Shown here: in pieces, positions 8,157-14,229 of the stretch
Numbering within the stretch: the stretch's first letter is position 1
How the letters are laid out: the number at the start of each line of letters is the position of its first letter
NCBI GenBank assembly: GCA_035273665.1
Contig: DATEOW010000149.1
Span: forward strand, 1 to 14,402
Length of the DNA stretch: 14,402 nt
Reading direction: 5' to 3'
Origin: DATEEW01 sp035273665
GTDB lineage: Bacteria; Pseudomonadota; Gammaproteobacteria; Burkholderiales; SG8-39
Translations under genes and position numbers: made by a program
Notes under the pieces: generated by a model
The model's database searches: none
The model's input: only the letters and a program-made list of their open reading frames with translations
Told to the model about the DNA's origin: nothing

Positions 8157-8185
8157 TCGAGAACGGCGAAGTGAGGCGCTATAAT
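8157..8185 (+). promoter_or_regulatory. Sigma-70 promoter for ptsN-hprK
   Basis: A perfect TATAAT (8180-8185) lies exactly 17 bases after TCGAGA (8157-8162), a 4/6 match to the -35 box. It lies in the hpf-ptsN gap and would start transcription near 8191-8193, at the left foot of the leader hairpin. Confidence 0.6.
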
Positions 8186-8189
8186 TCGG

Positions 8190-8219
8190 GGTTGCGGCGC
8201 CGCGGGCGCCGCGGCAACC
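8190..8219 (+). promoter_or_regulatory. GC-rich hairpin at the 5' end of the ptsN leader
   Basis: GGTTGC (8190-8195) pairs with GCAACC (8214-8219). Inside, GGCGCC (8196-8201) pairs with GGCGCC (8205-8210), leaving a GCG bulge (8211-8213). Only three T follow, so it is a poor terminator. It begins at or next to the predicted transcription start and ends 12 bases before the ptsN ATG, covering the place of the ribosome site. Confidence 0.55.
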
Positions 8220-8231
8220 TTTGATTAGCTC

Positions 8232-8702
8232 ATGAATCTGATCGCCAAACTGCTTGCCCCAGGCAATATTCTGTTGAACCTGGACATCAGCAGCAAGAAA
8301 CGCATGTTCGAACAGGTCGGCCTGTTGTTCGAGAACAATCAAGGCATTGCCAGGAACCTGGTATTTGACAGCTTGTTCGCCAGGGAACGGCTGGGCTCTA
8401 CCGGGCTGGGGCAAGGCGTCGCCATCCCGCACGGCCGGATCAAAGGGCTGCGAGAAGCCATCGGCGCCTTCGTCCGCTTGGATACACCCGTTGCTTTTGA
8501 TGCCCCCGACGGGCAACCGGTCAGCTTGATCTTCGTCCTGCTTGTTCCGGAACAAGCCACCGAGCATCACCTACAAATCCTGTCCGAGCTGGCGCAGATG
8601 TTCAGCGATAAAGATCTACGGCGGCATCTCGCTAGCGCCACCGACGCTAGCGAATTGCATCGCCATATCACCGCGTGGCAACCGTACGGCGTCGTCAAGT
8701 AA
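8232..8702 (+). CDS. ptsN: Nitrogen PTS enzyme IIA (PtsN, EIIA-Ntr)
   Basis: PtsN is the last phosphoryl acceptor of the nitrogen phosphotransferase chain (PtsP-PtsO-PtsN). It regulates rather than transports, known targets being potassium uptake and sensor kinases. The 156-residue protein is one complete PTS EIIA type-2 domain. The active-site histidine is H67 in GVAIPHGR (62-69), matching H73 of E. coli PtsN. Other family features are RERLGSTGLG (51-60) and EHHLQILSELAQMF in the C-terminal half. ATG 8232 fits the family start, but no good ribosome site precedes it: a GC-rich hairpin occupies that region. hprK begins three bases after the stop, so the two are surely cotranscribed. Confidence 0.96.
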   Translation: MNLIAKLLAPGNILLNLDISSKKRMFEQVGLLFENNQGIARNLVFDSLFARERLGSTGLGQGVAIPHGRIKGLREAIGAFVRLDTPVAFDAPDGQPVSLIFVLLVPEQATEHHLQILSELAQMFSDKDLRRHLASATDASELHRHITAWQPYGVVK

Positions 8703-8705
8703 GGC

Positions 8706-9641
8706 ATGCTCCAAACCAGCGTCGCAAGGCTGTACGAGAGCAATAAAGACAAGCTGACGCTTACTTGGTTGGCCGGCGAAACCGGCGGGGAAGCCCTGAT
8801 TCTGCAAGACGCCAAAGAAAGCGGCGCCTTTGTCGGTCACCTCAACTTAATTCATCCAAACCGCATTCAAGTACTCGGGCGCCATGAGCAAGCGCATTTC
8901 GATGCGCTCGAAACGAAGCGGGTGCGCGATCTAATCGACAATGTGCTCGACGCCCGGCCAGCAATCATCCTGCTCAGCGACGGCATGCCGGCCGATCCCA
9001 CGCTGCTCGAAGCGGCGCAAATGCGTGGCGTAGCGTTATTCTCTTCGCCGCTCCCGGCCGCGTTTCTCATTGATAAGCTACACCGCTATCTCGCCAAGAC
9101 CCTCGCCGAGACGACAACCCGACACGGCGTGTTCATGGACGTTCTGGGCCTGGGTGTGATGATTACCGGCGACTCAGGGGTAGGGAAAAGCGAGCTTGGC
9201 CTCGAGCTGATCAGTCGAGGCGCCGGATTGGTCGCCGACGATGTGGTCGAAATCTCTCGTATCGCGGCAACGACGCTGGTGGGGCGCTCACCGCCTATGT
9301 TGCGCAATTTCCTGGAAGTGCGTGGATTGGGCGTATTGAACATTCGCGCCATTTTCGGAGAGACCGCGGTACGTCCAAAAATGAATCTCCGTCTCATTGT
9401 TCACTTGGCTCGACCCAATCAGCCCGGCGGGACAGCGGTAGAGCGCTTACCCCTTCACGAACAATCCGAAGACATCCTCGGTGTGAGCGTCCGCAAGATG
9501 GTCGTCCCGGTCGCTGCCGGGCGTAACTTGGCGGTTCTTCTCGAAGCCGCGGTGCGCAACTACATTCTGCAACTGCGCGGCTACAACAGCACAGAGGAAT
9601 TTATGGAAAGACAGCGGATCGCGATCAAAGAAGGAGACTAG
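8706..9641 (+). CDS. hprK: HPr kinase/phosphorylase
   Basis: HprK phosphorylates and dephosphorylates a serine of HPr-like proteins, and in Gram-positives drives carbon catabolite control. In Proteobacteria it is usually found with ptsN and is tied to PTS regulation and sometimes virulence. The 311 residues have the N-terminal domain (1 to about 130) and the kinase domain. RHGVFMD contains H140, the equivalent of the phosphorylase catalytic His. Walker A is GDSGVGKS (155-162), followed by VADDVVE (176-182). The HprK signature EVRGLGVLNIRAIFG (204-218) is intact, as is the C-terminal VPVAAGRNLAVLLE stretch. The substrate HPr is not encoded here. The start lies three bases after the ptsN stop. 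Confidence 0.96.
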   Translation: MLQTSVARLYESNKDKLTLTWLAGETGGEALILQDAKESGAFVGHLNLIHPNRIQVLGRHEQAHFDALETKRVRDLIDNVLDARPAIILLSDGMPADPTLLEAAQMRGVALFSSPLPAAFLIDKLHRYLAKTLAETTTRHGVFMDVLGLGVMITGDSGVGKSELGLELISRGAGLVADDVVEISRIAATTLVGRSPPMLRNFLEVRGLGVLNIRAIFGETAVRPKMNLRLIVHLARPNQPGGTAVERLPLHEQSEDILGVSVRKMVVPVAAGRNLAVLLEAAVRNYILQLRGYNSTEEFMERQRIAIKEGD

Positions 9642-9687
9642 GCGGGAACTGTTCTTGGAGCACTGGTGGAAGAATCCGGTCTGCGCC

Positions 9688-9697
9688 ATTGCGCAAT
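9688..9697. promoter_or_regulatory. Palindrome ATTGCGCAAT upstream of the PsiF-type gene
   Basis: A perfect 10-bp palindrome lies immediately before the GAGGAG ribosome site of the small gene at 9715. It could be an operator or chance, and no matching pho-box or promoter is visible. Confidence 0.2.
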
Positions 9698-9714
9698 TTG
9701 AGGAGAACACCCAT

Positions 9715-9918
9715 ATGAACAACAAAACGCTCATCGCACTTATCGCCGTATTTGCTTGCTCCCTTTCTTACGCCGAGGAAAAGAAGGCACCCACCCCGAA
9801 ACAAGCCGCGCAAACCGCCAAAATGAAGGCTTGCAACGCCGAAGCCAAGGAAAAGCAACTCAAAGGCGACGCTCGCAAGACGTTTATGAGCACCTGCCTT
9901 AAAACGAAAACCAGCTAA
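9715..9918 (+). CDS. Small secreted protein with one PsiF repeat
   Basis: A 67-residue protein with a clear signal peptide (residues 1-20, hydrophobic core LIALIAVFACSL, cleavage after SYA). The mature part is short, Lys-rich and charged. It contains the PsiF-repeat pattern KMKACNAEAKEKQLKGDARK (residues 36-55) followed by FMSTCLK (57-63), with its two spaced cysteines. E. coli PsiF, induced by phosphate starvation, has two such repeats in about 106 residues. Here there is only one. The function of the family is unknown. ATG 9715 has GAGGAG nine bases upstream. The longer TTG frame from 9655 would break the signal peptide. It has its own terminator and sits between hprK and rapZ, which are often neighbours. 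Confidence 0.87.
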   Translation: MNNKTLIALIAVFACSLSYAEEKKAPTPKQAAQTAKMKACNAEAKEKQLKGDARKTFMSTCLKTKTS

Positions 9919-9925
9919 GTCGTAT

Positions 9926-9958
9926 CAGGCGGCATGTCCGCCGCCTGCGCTTTCTTTT
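9926..9958 (+). terminator. Intrinsic terminator of the PsiF-type gene
   Basis: CAGGCGGC (9926-9933) and GCCGCCTG (9940-9947) form a perfect 8-bp stem with an ATGTCC loop. CGC and a T-rich run (TTTCTTTT, 9951-9958) follow. It lies just after the stop at 9918 and separates this gene from rapZ. Confidence 0.82.
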
Positions 9959-9985
9959 GACCGCTTTTTTCTGACGGCTTTTTTT
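9958..9985 (+). repeat. Tandem T-tract repeat downstream of the terminator
   Basis: TGACCGCTTTTTT (9958-9970) is followed after one base by TGACGGCTTTTTTT (9972-9985). The two near-identical direct copies add two more T-tracts behind the hairpin and may reinforce termination. Confidence 0.5.
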
Positions 9986-10001
9986 ACAGTCCTTGTCCTC
10001 G

Positions 10002-10030
10002 TTGCCCGGCTAAGTCCCATCCGCTATTCT
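10002..10030 (+). promoter_or_regulatory. Putative rapZ promoter
   Basis: TTGCCC (10002-10007, 4/6) and TATTCT (10025-10030, 4/6) are separated by exactly 17 bases. Transcription would start near 10037, directly at the rapZ ATG (10038), giving a leaderless or nearly leaderless mRNA. No ribosome site is seen upstream of the ATG. Confidence 0.42.
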
Positions 10031-10037
10031 GCGGTGC

Positions 10038-10889
10038 ATGCAGCTTGTCATCATCAGTGGCCTTTCCGGCTCGGGCAAGAGTGTTGCGCTCAACGTGCTG
10101 GAGGACGCGCGCTATTACTGCGTCGATAATCTGCCCGCGACATTATTGGGCGAAACGGTCGCATTTCTACACGGCGCCGGTTATGAGAAGGTGGGTATCA
10201 GCATCGATGCGCGCAGCGGTGCTGCGCTGGCGGAGTTACCGGCATCGATGCGGGGGCTGCGTCAACAAGGCGTCGACGTCCGGTTGCTCTTTCTCGACGC
10301 GAAGAACTACACGCTGATCAAACGTTTTTCCGAGACCCGTCGTTTGCATCCCCTGGCAAACGGCGAGTTGACGCTCGGCGAGTGCATCACTCAAGAGCGC
10401 GAGCTTCTTCAAGAAGTCGGCGAGTTGGGACACCACATCGACACCAGCGAAATGTCGGCAAACCAATTGCGCGACTCCATCAAAGCCCTGGTGCAGATTG
10501 ACCGTTCCGGTTTGACCCTGCTATTCGAATCTTTCGGCTTCAAAGACGGAATCCCCCTCGACGCTGATCTGGTCTTCGATGCCCGTTGTTTGCCGAATCC
10601 GCATTACGATCCGCTGCTTCGGCCGCTGACCGGCCTCGACCCCGCAGTATGCGGTTTTCTCGATCCAATCGAAGACGTGCAAGGCATGTTGCGTGACATC
10701 GGCGATTTCGTTGCGCGTTGGCTGCCGCGCTTCCAACGCGACAATCGCGCTTATTTAACCGTCGCAATCGGCTGTACCGGCGGGCAGCATCGGTCTGTAT
10801 TCATGGTCGAACGCCTTGCGAAGCGTTTTGAAAATGATGCGCGTGTCCTGGTCCGCCATCGCCAACTCGCACGACGCGTCAATGAGTGA
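10038..10889 (+). CDS. rapZ: RNase adapter protein / nucleotide-binding protein RapZ (YvcJ family)
   Basis: In E. coli RapZ binds the small RNA GlmZ and brings it to RNase E, adjusting GlmS and thereby glucosamine-6-phosphate. Whether the same RNA circuit exists here is unknown. The 283-residue protein has Walker A GLSGSGKS (8-15) and CVDNLP (28-33) in the N-terminal P-loop domain. A C-terminal domain carries GCTGGQHRS (245-253), the conserved site linked to glucosamine-6-phosphate sensing and RNA binding, and a basic tail. The start matches the family N-terminus exactly (first strand QLVIISG), so no upstream extension is likely. Its stop overlaps the likely ubiX start by eight bases. Linkage to ptsN and hprK matches the enteric ptsN-rapZ link to the PTS. 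Confidence 0.96.
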   Translation: MQLVIISGLSGSGKSVALNVLEDARYYCVDNLPATLLGETVAFLHGAGYEKVGISIDARSGAALAELPASMRGLRQQGVDVRLLFLDAKNYTLIKRFSETRRLHPLANGELTLGECITQERELLQEVGELGHHIDTSEMSANQLRDSIKALVQIDRSGLTLLFESFGFKDGIPLDADLVFDARCLPNPHYDPLLRPLTGLDPAVCGFLDPIEDVQGMLRDIGDFVARWLPRFQRDNRAYLTVAIGCTGGQHRSVFMVERLAKRFENDARVLVRHRQLARRVNE

Positions 10890-11532
10890 TCTGCTGGATA
10901 CGCCCAAACCGCCGATGACAGTGACCATCGGACTTACCGGTGCCTCCGGGCTTGGCTATGGGCTACGTCTTATTGAATGTCTACTCAACGCAGGCAGCAA
11001 TGTCGGCATTATTTATTCGCAAGCAGCGCAGATCGTCGCCAAGCAGGAGCTCGATATTGTGCTGCCCACGCGCCCGCAAGATGCGGTCGCTTTCTTTTGC
11101 GAGCGTTATGACGCCACCCCCCAGCAGCTGACGATCTACGGACGTGAAGATTGGTACGCACCGATCGCTTCAGGGTCCAACCCGAGCGACGCGATGGTGA
11201 TCTGCCCGTGCTCGATGGGCACCCTGGGCGCAGTTGCCGGCGGATTGTCCGACAACCTTATCGAACGTGCGGCAGACGTGGCGCTGAAGGAAAAACGCAA
11301 ACTCATTCTTGTGCCGCGAGAGACGCCCTTCTCGCTTATTCACCTGGAGAACATGACCCGGCTTGCCCGCGCCGGCGCTGTCATCCTGCCCGCCAATCCT
11401 GGGTTCTATCATCGCCCGCAATACGTCGAAGACCTCATCGACTATGTCGTGGCGCGGGTGCTCGACCATTTGGGCATCCGGCATGCATTATTGACGCGCT
11501 GGGGGCGAAGCATCCCTAACGAAGCCTCATAG
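10882..11532 (+). CDS. ubiX: Flavin prenyltransferase UbiX
   Basis: UbiX makes prenylated FMN, the cofactor needed by the decarboxylase UbiD in ubiquinone synthesis. The product is 216 residues from ATG 10882. Flavin-site motif GASGLGYG lies at 20-27, followed by CPCSMGTLGAVAGGLSDNLI (108-127) and then ERAADVALKE, and PRETP (145-149). PANPGFYHRPQ at 170-180 closes the prenyl-phosphate pocket. ATG 10882 overlaps the rapZ stop by eight bases, suggesting coupled translation. ATG 10915 (MTVTIGLTGASG) is nearer the family start, so the true start is open between these two. The codon at 10816 lies deep in rapZ and is unlikely. ubiD is not in the window. Confidence 0.94.
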   Translation: MSDLLDTPKPPMTVTIGLTGASGLGYGLRLIECLLNAGSNVGIIYSQAAQIVAKQELDIVLPTRPQDAVAFFCERYDATPQQLTIYGREDWYAPIASGSNPSDAMVICPCSMGTLGAVAGGLSDNLIERAADVALKEKRKLILVPRETPFSLIHLENMTRLARAGAVILPANPGFYHRPQYVEDLIDYVVARVLDHLGIRHALLTRWGRSIPNEAS

Positions 11533-11553
11533 CTTAGTAGAGACTATCTCGAT

Positions 11554-12141
11554 TTGAATATCCCGCTTTTTCCGCTGAAGACCGTTTTGTTTCCTGGCGG
11601 CTTGTTGAGCTTACGCATTTTTGAAACGCGGTACGTCGACATGACGCGCGACGCGCTGAAGAATCATCAGCCCTTCGGCATCTGCCTCATCCACGCGGGA
11701 ACGGAGGTCGGCGCGCCTGCTGTTCCCGAGGTGGTGGGCTGTCTCGCTGAAATCATCGATTGCGATATGGCCCAACTAGGAGTTCTTCAGGTACGTGTTC
11801 GTGGCGGCCAGCGTTTCCGCATCAGTAAAACGGAAGCCGACGCACAAGGGTTGCTAAACGCGGATATCACCCTTATTCAACCCGAAGCCACACAGCCCCT
11901 TCAGCCACAATTCAATCCCTGCGCGCAATTGTTGAAAATCATGGCGGCCGATGCGAGCAAAAACAATTTTGAAGAACCTTATCGATTCGATGATGCGAGC
12001 TGGGTGAGCTATCGCCTGACCGAATCTCTTCCCATCCCGCTTACCGCAAAGCAGAAAATGTTGGAGTTGGATGATCCCGTGCTAAGACTGGAAATCCTGC
12101 AACGCTTCCTCGAACAGCGCGGTCTGATTCGTCGCAGTTGA
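11554..12141 (+). CDS. Stand-alone LON substrate-binding domain protein
   Basis: A 195-residue cytoplasmic protein equal to the N-terminal (LAN, PUA-like) domain of Lon protease. It has no AAA+ or serine peptidase part. Diagnostic features are IPLFPLKTVLFPGGLLSLRIFE (residues 3-24, the hallmark start) and VRVRGGQRFRI in the middle, with a helical C-terminus KQKMLELDDPVLRLEIL. Family members are common in Proteobacteria, and their role is not known. The start is TTG 11554: no ATG or GTG lies between the upstream in-frame stop (11530-11532) and the conserved beginning. The gene follows ubiX by 21 bases. Its last 60 bases overlap the 3' end of mutY on the other strand. Confidence 0.9.
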   Translation: MNIPLFPLKTVLFPGGLLSLRIFETRYVDMTRDALKNHQPFGICLIHAGTEVGAPAVPEVVGCLAEIIDCDMAQLGVLQVRVRGGQRFRISKTEADAQGLLNADITLIQPEATQPLQPQFNPCAQLLKIMAADASKNNFEEPYRFDDASWVSYRLTESLPIPLTAKQKMLELDDPVLRLEILQRFLEQRGLIRRS

Positions 12142-13176
12142 AGGCTGAAGTGCGCGCAGGATTTTTTTGGCCGGCGTGGGCAAGGCATCATTTAAGGCCT
12201 CGCTCACCTGTGACCATACAACGCCGGGCTGAGCAGCGCGTGGTGCTCGACGCTCGACGCGAGCCAACACAGGCGCGATGCGCAAATGAAAATGCGTGAA
12301 ACTGTGTTTCAAGGGCGAAAGATTTTCGGTTGCGGCCACTTCGCAACCGAATAAGCGCTGCGCAAGGATCAATCCCTCATTCAGTTCGCTGTATTCGGGA
12401 AAACTCCAAAGGCCGCCCCAAATGCCGATCGCCGGGCGCTTTTGCAGTAATACTTCGTCGCCGTGCATCAAGACAAGCATGATCGTATCGCGCGTCGGCA
12501 CCTGTTTTTTGGTCTTAGGCGTGGGTAACTCCTGCACACGATTTTGCTCGAGCGCTCGGCAACTCCCAGCAATTGGGCAGGCTTCGCAGCGCGGCGAACG
12601 CGACGTGCAAACGGTAGCGCCTAAATCCATCAGGCCTTGAATGTAGTTCTCGCCGTCTTTGGGCGGCAACAGCGATTCCGCCAAGCCCCAAAGCACCTGC
12701 TCGACATCGCGCTCGCCCGGATGCCCTTCGATGACGAAATGACGCGCTAATACACGCTTCACGTTGCCATCCAAAATCGCCGCGCGCGCACCGAACGCAA
12801 AACCAGCGATGGCGGCGGCGGTGGAGCGCCCGATGCCCGGAAGCGCTTCGATATCGGGCCTCGACTCGGGGAATCGTCCGCTGTGCCGCGCCATGATGAG
12901 CGTGGCGGCATGATGCAGGTTCCGGCCGCGAGAGTAATAACCTAAACCACTCCATAAGCGCAGCACTTCATTCTCATCGGCAGCGGCGAGACTCTCAATA
13001 TCGGGAAAACGGGCAAGGAAGCGCTTGAAATAAGGAATGACGGTGGCGACTTGCGTTTGTTGCAACATGATTTCCGAGAGCCAGATGACGTAAGGATCCC
13101 GGGTGTTTTGCCATGGTAGATCGTGGCGACCGTGTTCGCGCTGCCAAGCAACTATCCTTGTCGCAAACTCCGACAC
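12082..13176 (-). CDS. mutY: A/G-specific adenine DNA glycosylase MutY
   Basis: Removes adenine paired with 8-oxoguanine or guanine and so prevents G:C to T:A mutations. From GTG 13176 the protein is 364 residues, near the 350 of E. coli. Seen are the catalytic Glu E35 (SEIMLQQTQV), the helix-hairpin-helix LPGIGRSTAAAI (112-123) and catalytic Asp D136 (DGNVKRVLAR). The [4Fe-4S] cysteines are C190, C197, C200 and C206 in the standard C-x6-C-x2-C-x5-C spacing. A NUDIX-like C-terminal domain (about 230-345, GIWGGLWSFPE) recognises 8-oxoG. The GTG overlaps the TAG stop of the upstream 5'-nucleotidase by one base (TAGTG), which fixes the start. The last 20 or so residues are antisense to the LON-domain gene. 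Confidence 0.96.
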   Translation of the reverse strand: MSEFATRIVAWQREHGRHDLPWQNTRDPYVIWLSEIMLQQTQVATVIPYFKRFLARFPDIESLAAADENEVLRLWSGLGYYSRGRNLHHAATLIMARHSGRFPESRPDIEALPGIGRSTAAAIAGFAFGARAAILDGNVKRVLARHFVIEGHPGERDVEQVLWGLAESLLPPKDGENYIQGLMDLGATVCTSRSPRCEACPIAGSCRALEQNRVQELPTPKTKKQVPTRDTIMLVLMHGDEVLLQKRPAIGIWGGLWSFPEYSELNEGLILAQRLFGCEVAATENLSPLKHSFTHFHLRIAPVLARVERRAPRAAQPGVVWSQVSEALNDALPTPAKKILRALQPSTATNQTALFEEALQDFQS

Positions 13177-14081
13177 TACTCGTTCGCCACGCCGAAAGGC
13201 ACGTGACCGGTGGCCACATGTAGACGCGCCGATTCGCAATGGCCGCGCTGGTCGTCAAAGAAAATATCGGCGCCGAATGCTTTGAGAAAACTTCCTTTCT
13301 CCAGTCCGCCAAGGAATAACGCTTCGTCAATACGAATATCCCACGCCCTTAAGGTGCGGACAACGCGCTCATGCGCGGGGGCACTGCGCGCGGTGACCAG
13401 CGCGGTGCGAATAGGCGATTGATCGAGGGGAAACTCCGCCTGAATTCGATGCAAGGCTGCAAGAAAACTCTTAAAAGGACCGCCGGTAAGCGGATCGCGC
13501 GCGGCAAATACCTCACTCTCCGTAAAGCGATCCAATCCTTTGAGTTTGTAGACGCGTTCGGCTTCGTCGGAAAAGATCACTGCATCACCGTCGAAAGCGA
13601 TGCGCAATTCCTCGGTCTGCTCAGTGTTCTGACCGATATTCGAAGGAAGGATCGTTGCGGCAGCATGTCCCGCATCGAGCGCTTTACGTACGTCTTCGGG
13701 ATTGGCCGATAAAAATAAATCCGCGTTAAATGCCGGGACGTAAGAGTAAGTGCTTTCGCCTCCGGTAAAAGCGGCGCGCGTAATGTCCAAGGCGTAGTGC
13801 TCGATGGAATTCATGATCCGCAGGCCGGTGTCGGCCGTATTGCGGGAAAGCAGAATGACCTCGACGCGCGGGCGCATAGGCGGACGGATGTTGATCGCCA
13901 GCAGTTTTTTGACCAGATGGAAAGCGATGCCCGGCAACAAAATTTCATCTTCCCGGTCCCGCTGGTACTGGTAGTACGCTTCGACGCCTTCGTCTTCGAA
14001 GACGCGATTGCTTTCCTCCAGATCGAATAGGGCGCGGGAGGAGATTGCTACGACGAGCTTTCCATCAAAATTGGCAGGCAT
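13176..14081 (-). CDS. Cytosolic 5'-nucleotidase (5-nucleotidase family, HAD-like)
   Basis: Expected to hydrolyse nucleoside 5'-monophosphates in the cytoplasm. The 301-residue product starts MPANFDGKLVVAISSRALFD and contains VILLSRNTADTGLR (75-88), the TRAAFTGGES stretch (101-110), FLSANPEDV (123-131), a HAD-like IAFDGDAVIFSDE (161-173) and FFDDQRGH (274-281). This order matches the bacterial 5-nucleotidase (PF06189-type) family related to eukaryotic cN-I. ATG 14081 was chosen because the longer frame to 14159 runs through the tRNA gene. No strong ribosome site is visible. It lies 18 bases downstream of tRNA-Gly and overlaps mutY by one base, so all three are probably cotranscribed. Substrate preference cannot be read from sequence. 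Confidence 0.87.
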   Translation of the reverse strand: MPANFDGKLVVAISSRALFDLEESNRVFEDEGVEAYYQYQRDREDEILLPGIAFHLVKKLLAINIRPPMRPRVEVILLSRNTADTGLRIMNSIEHYALDITRAAFTGGESTYSYVPAFNADLFLSANPEDVRKALDAGHAAATILPSNIGQNTEQTEELRIAFDGDAVIFSDEAERVYKLKGLDRFTESEVFAARDPLTGGPFKSFLAALHRIQAEFPLDQSPIRTALVTARSAPAHERVVRTLRAWDIRIDEALFLGGLEKGSFLKAFGADIFFDDQRGHCESARLHVATGHVPFGVANE

Positions 14082-14099
14082 GGGCCATTTTAGCGGTAG

Positions 14100-14173
14100 T
14101 GGAGCGGGTGAAGGGAATCGAACCCTCGTATGCAGCTTGGGAAGCTGCCGTTCTACCATTGAACTACACCCGC
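14100..14173 (-). tRNA. tRNA-Gly (anticodon CCC)
   Basis: On the minus strand the 74-base sequence begins GCGGGTGTAGTTCAATGG and ends with encoded CCA (14102-14100). The acceptor stem GCGGGTG pairs perfectly with CACCCGC. The D-arm is GTTC/GAAC and the anticodon arm GCAGC/GCTGC with loop TTCCCAA, giving anticodon CCC (14141-14139) for the GGG codon. The T-arm is GAGGG/CCCTT with loop TTCGATT. It closely resembles E. coli tRNA-Gly(CCC), glyU. No strong promoter is seen upstream, where the DNA is repeated (see the 100-bp direct repeat). Confidence 0.97.
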
Positions 14174-14206
14174 AATTGCATGAATGTTAAACGAGGGTTC
14201 GATTCC
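14114..14206. repeat. 16-bp inverted repeat: tRNA T-arm and an upstream opposite copy
   Basis: The plus-strand arm 14114-14129 (GGAATCGAACCCTCGT, inside the tRNA T-arm) is the exact reverse complement of 14191-14206 (ACGAGGGTTCGATTCC), which lies 18-33 bases upstream of the tRNA 5' end. The match stops abruptly on both sides. The right arm recurs at 14365-14380 in the second repeat copy. Confidence 0.92.
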
Positions 14207-14228
14207 AACAAACTTAGTTTGCGAACCC
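14129..14228. repeat. Direct repeat copy 1 (100 bp, tRNA-Gly 5' half plus upstream DNA)
   Basis: Identical base for base to 14303-14402, offset 174 bp. It covers the tRNA from its 5' end to the variable loop, plus 55 bases of upstream DNA. It begins at the same base (14129) where the inverted T-arm match ends. Confidence 0.96.
14195..14228. other. Bulged hairpin upstream of tRNA-Gly
   Basis: GGGTTCG (14195-14201) pairs with CGAACCC (14222-14228). CAAAC (14209-14213) pairs with GTTTG (14217-14221) around a TTA loop, leaving a 7-base bulge on one side. A second identical copy lies at 14369-14402. Role unknown. Confidence 0.55.
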
Positions 14229-14229
14229 A

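Noticed and set aside
9655..9714. TTG start 20 codons upstream of the PsiF-type gene
   Set aside because: It would bury the signal peptide and ignores the clear GAGGAG site before ATG 9715.
10816..10881. Longer ubiX start inside rapZ
   Set aside because: It gives a 22-residue extension with no family match that lies wholly in rapZ coding sequence.
12161..12168. Run of seven T after the LON-domain gene as a terminator
   Set aside because: No adequate stem precedes it, and the run is two Lys codons plus one base of mutY read on the other strand.
14082..14159. N-terminal extension of the 5'-nucleotidase through the tRNA gene
   Set aside because: These codons are the tRNA itself; the family N-terminus begins at ATG 14081.
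14186..14228. Possible integron attC site (GTTAAAC and nearby inverted repeats)
   Set aside because: A GTTRRRY-like core occurs, but no matching RYYYAAC partner lies at the right distance, and there is no cassette or integrase.
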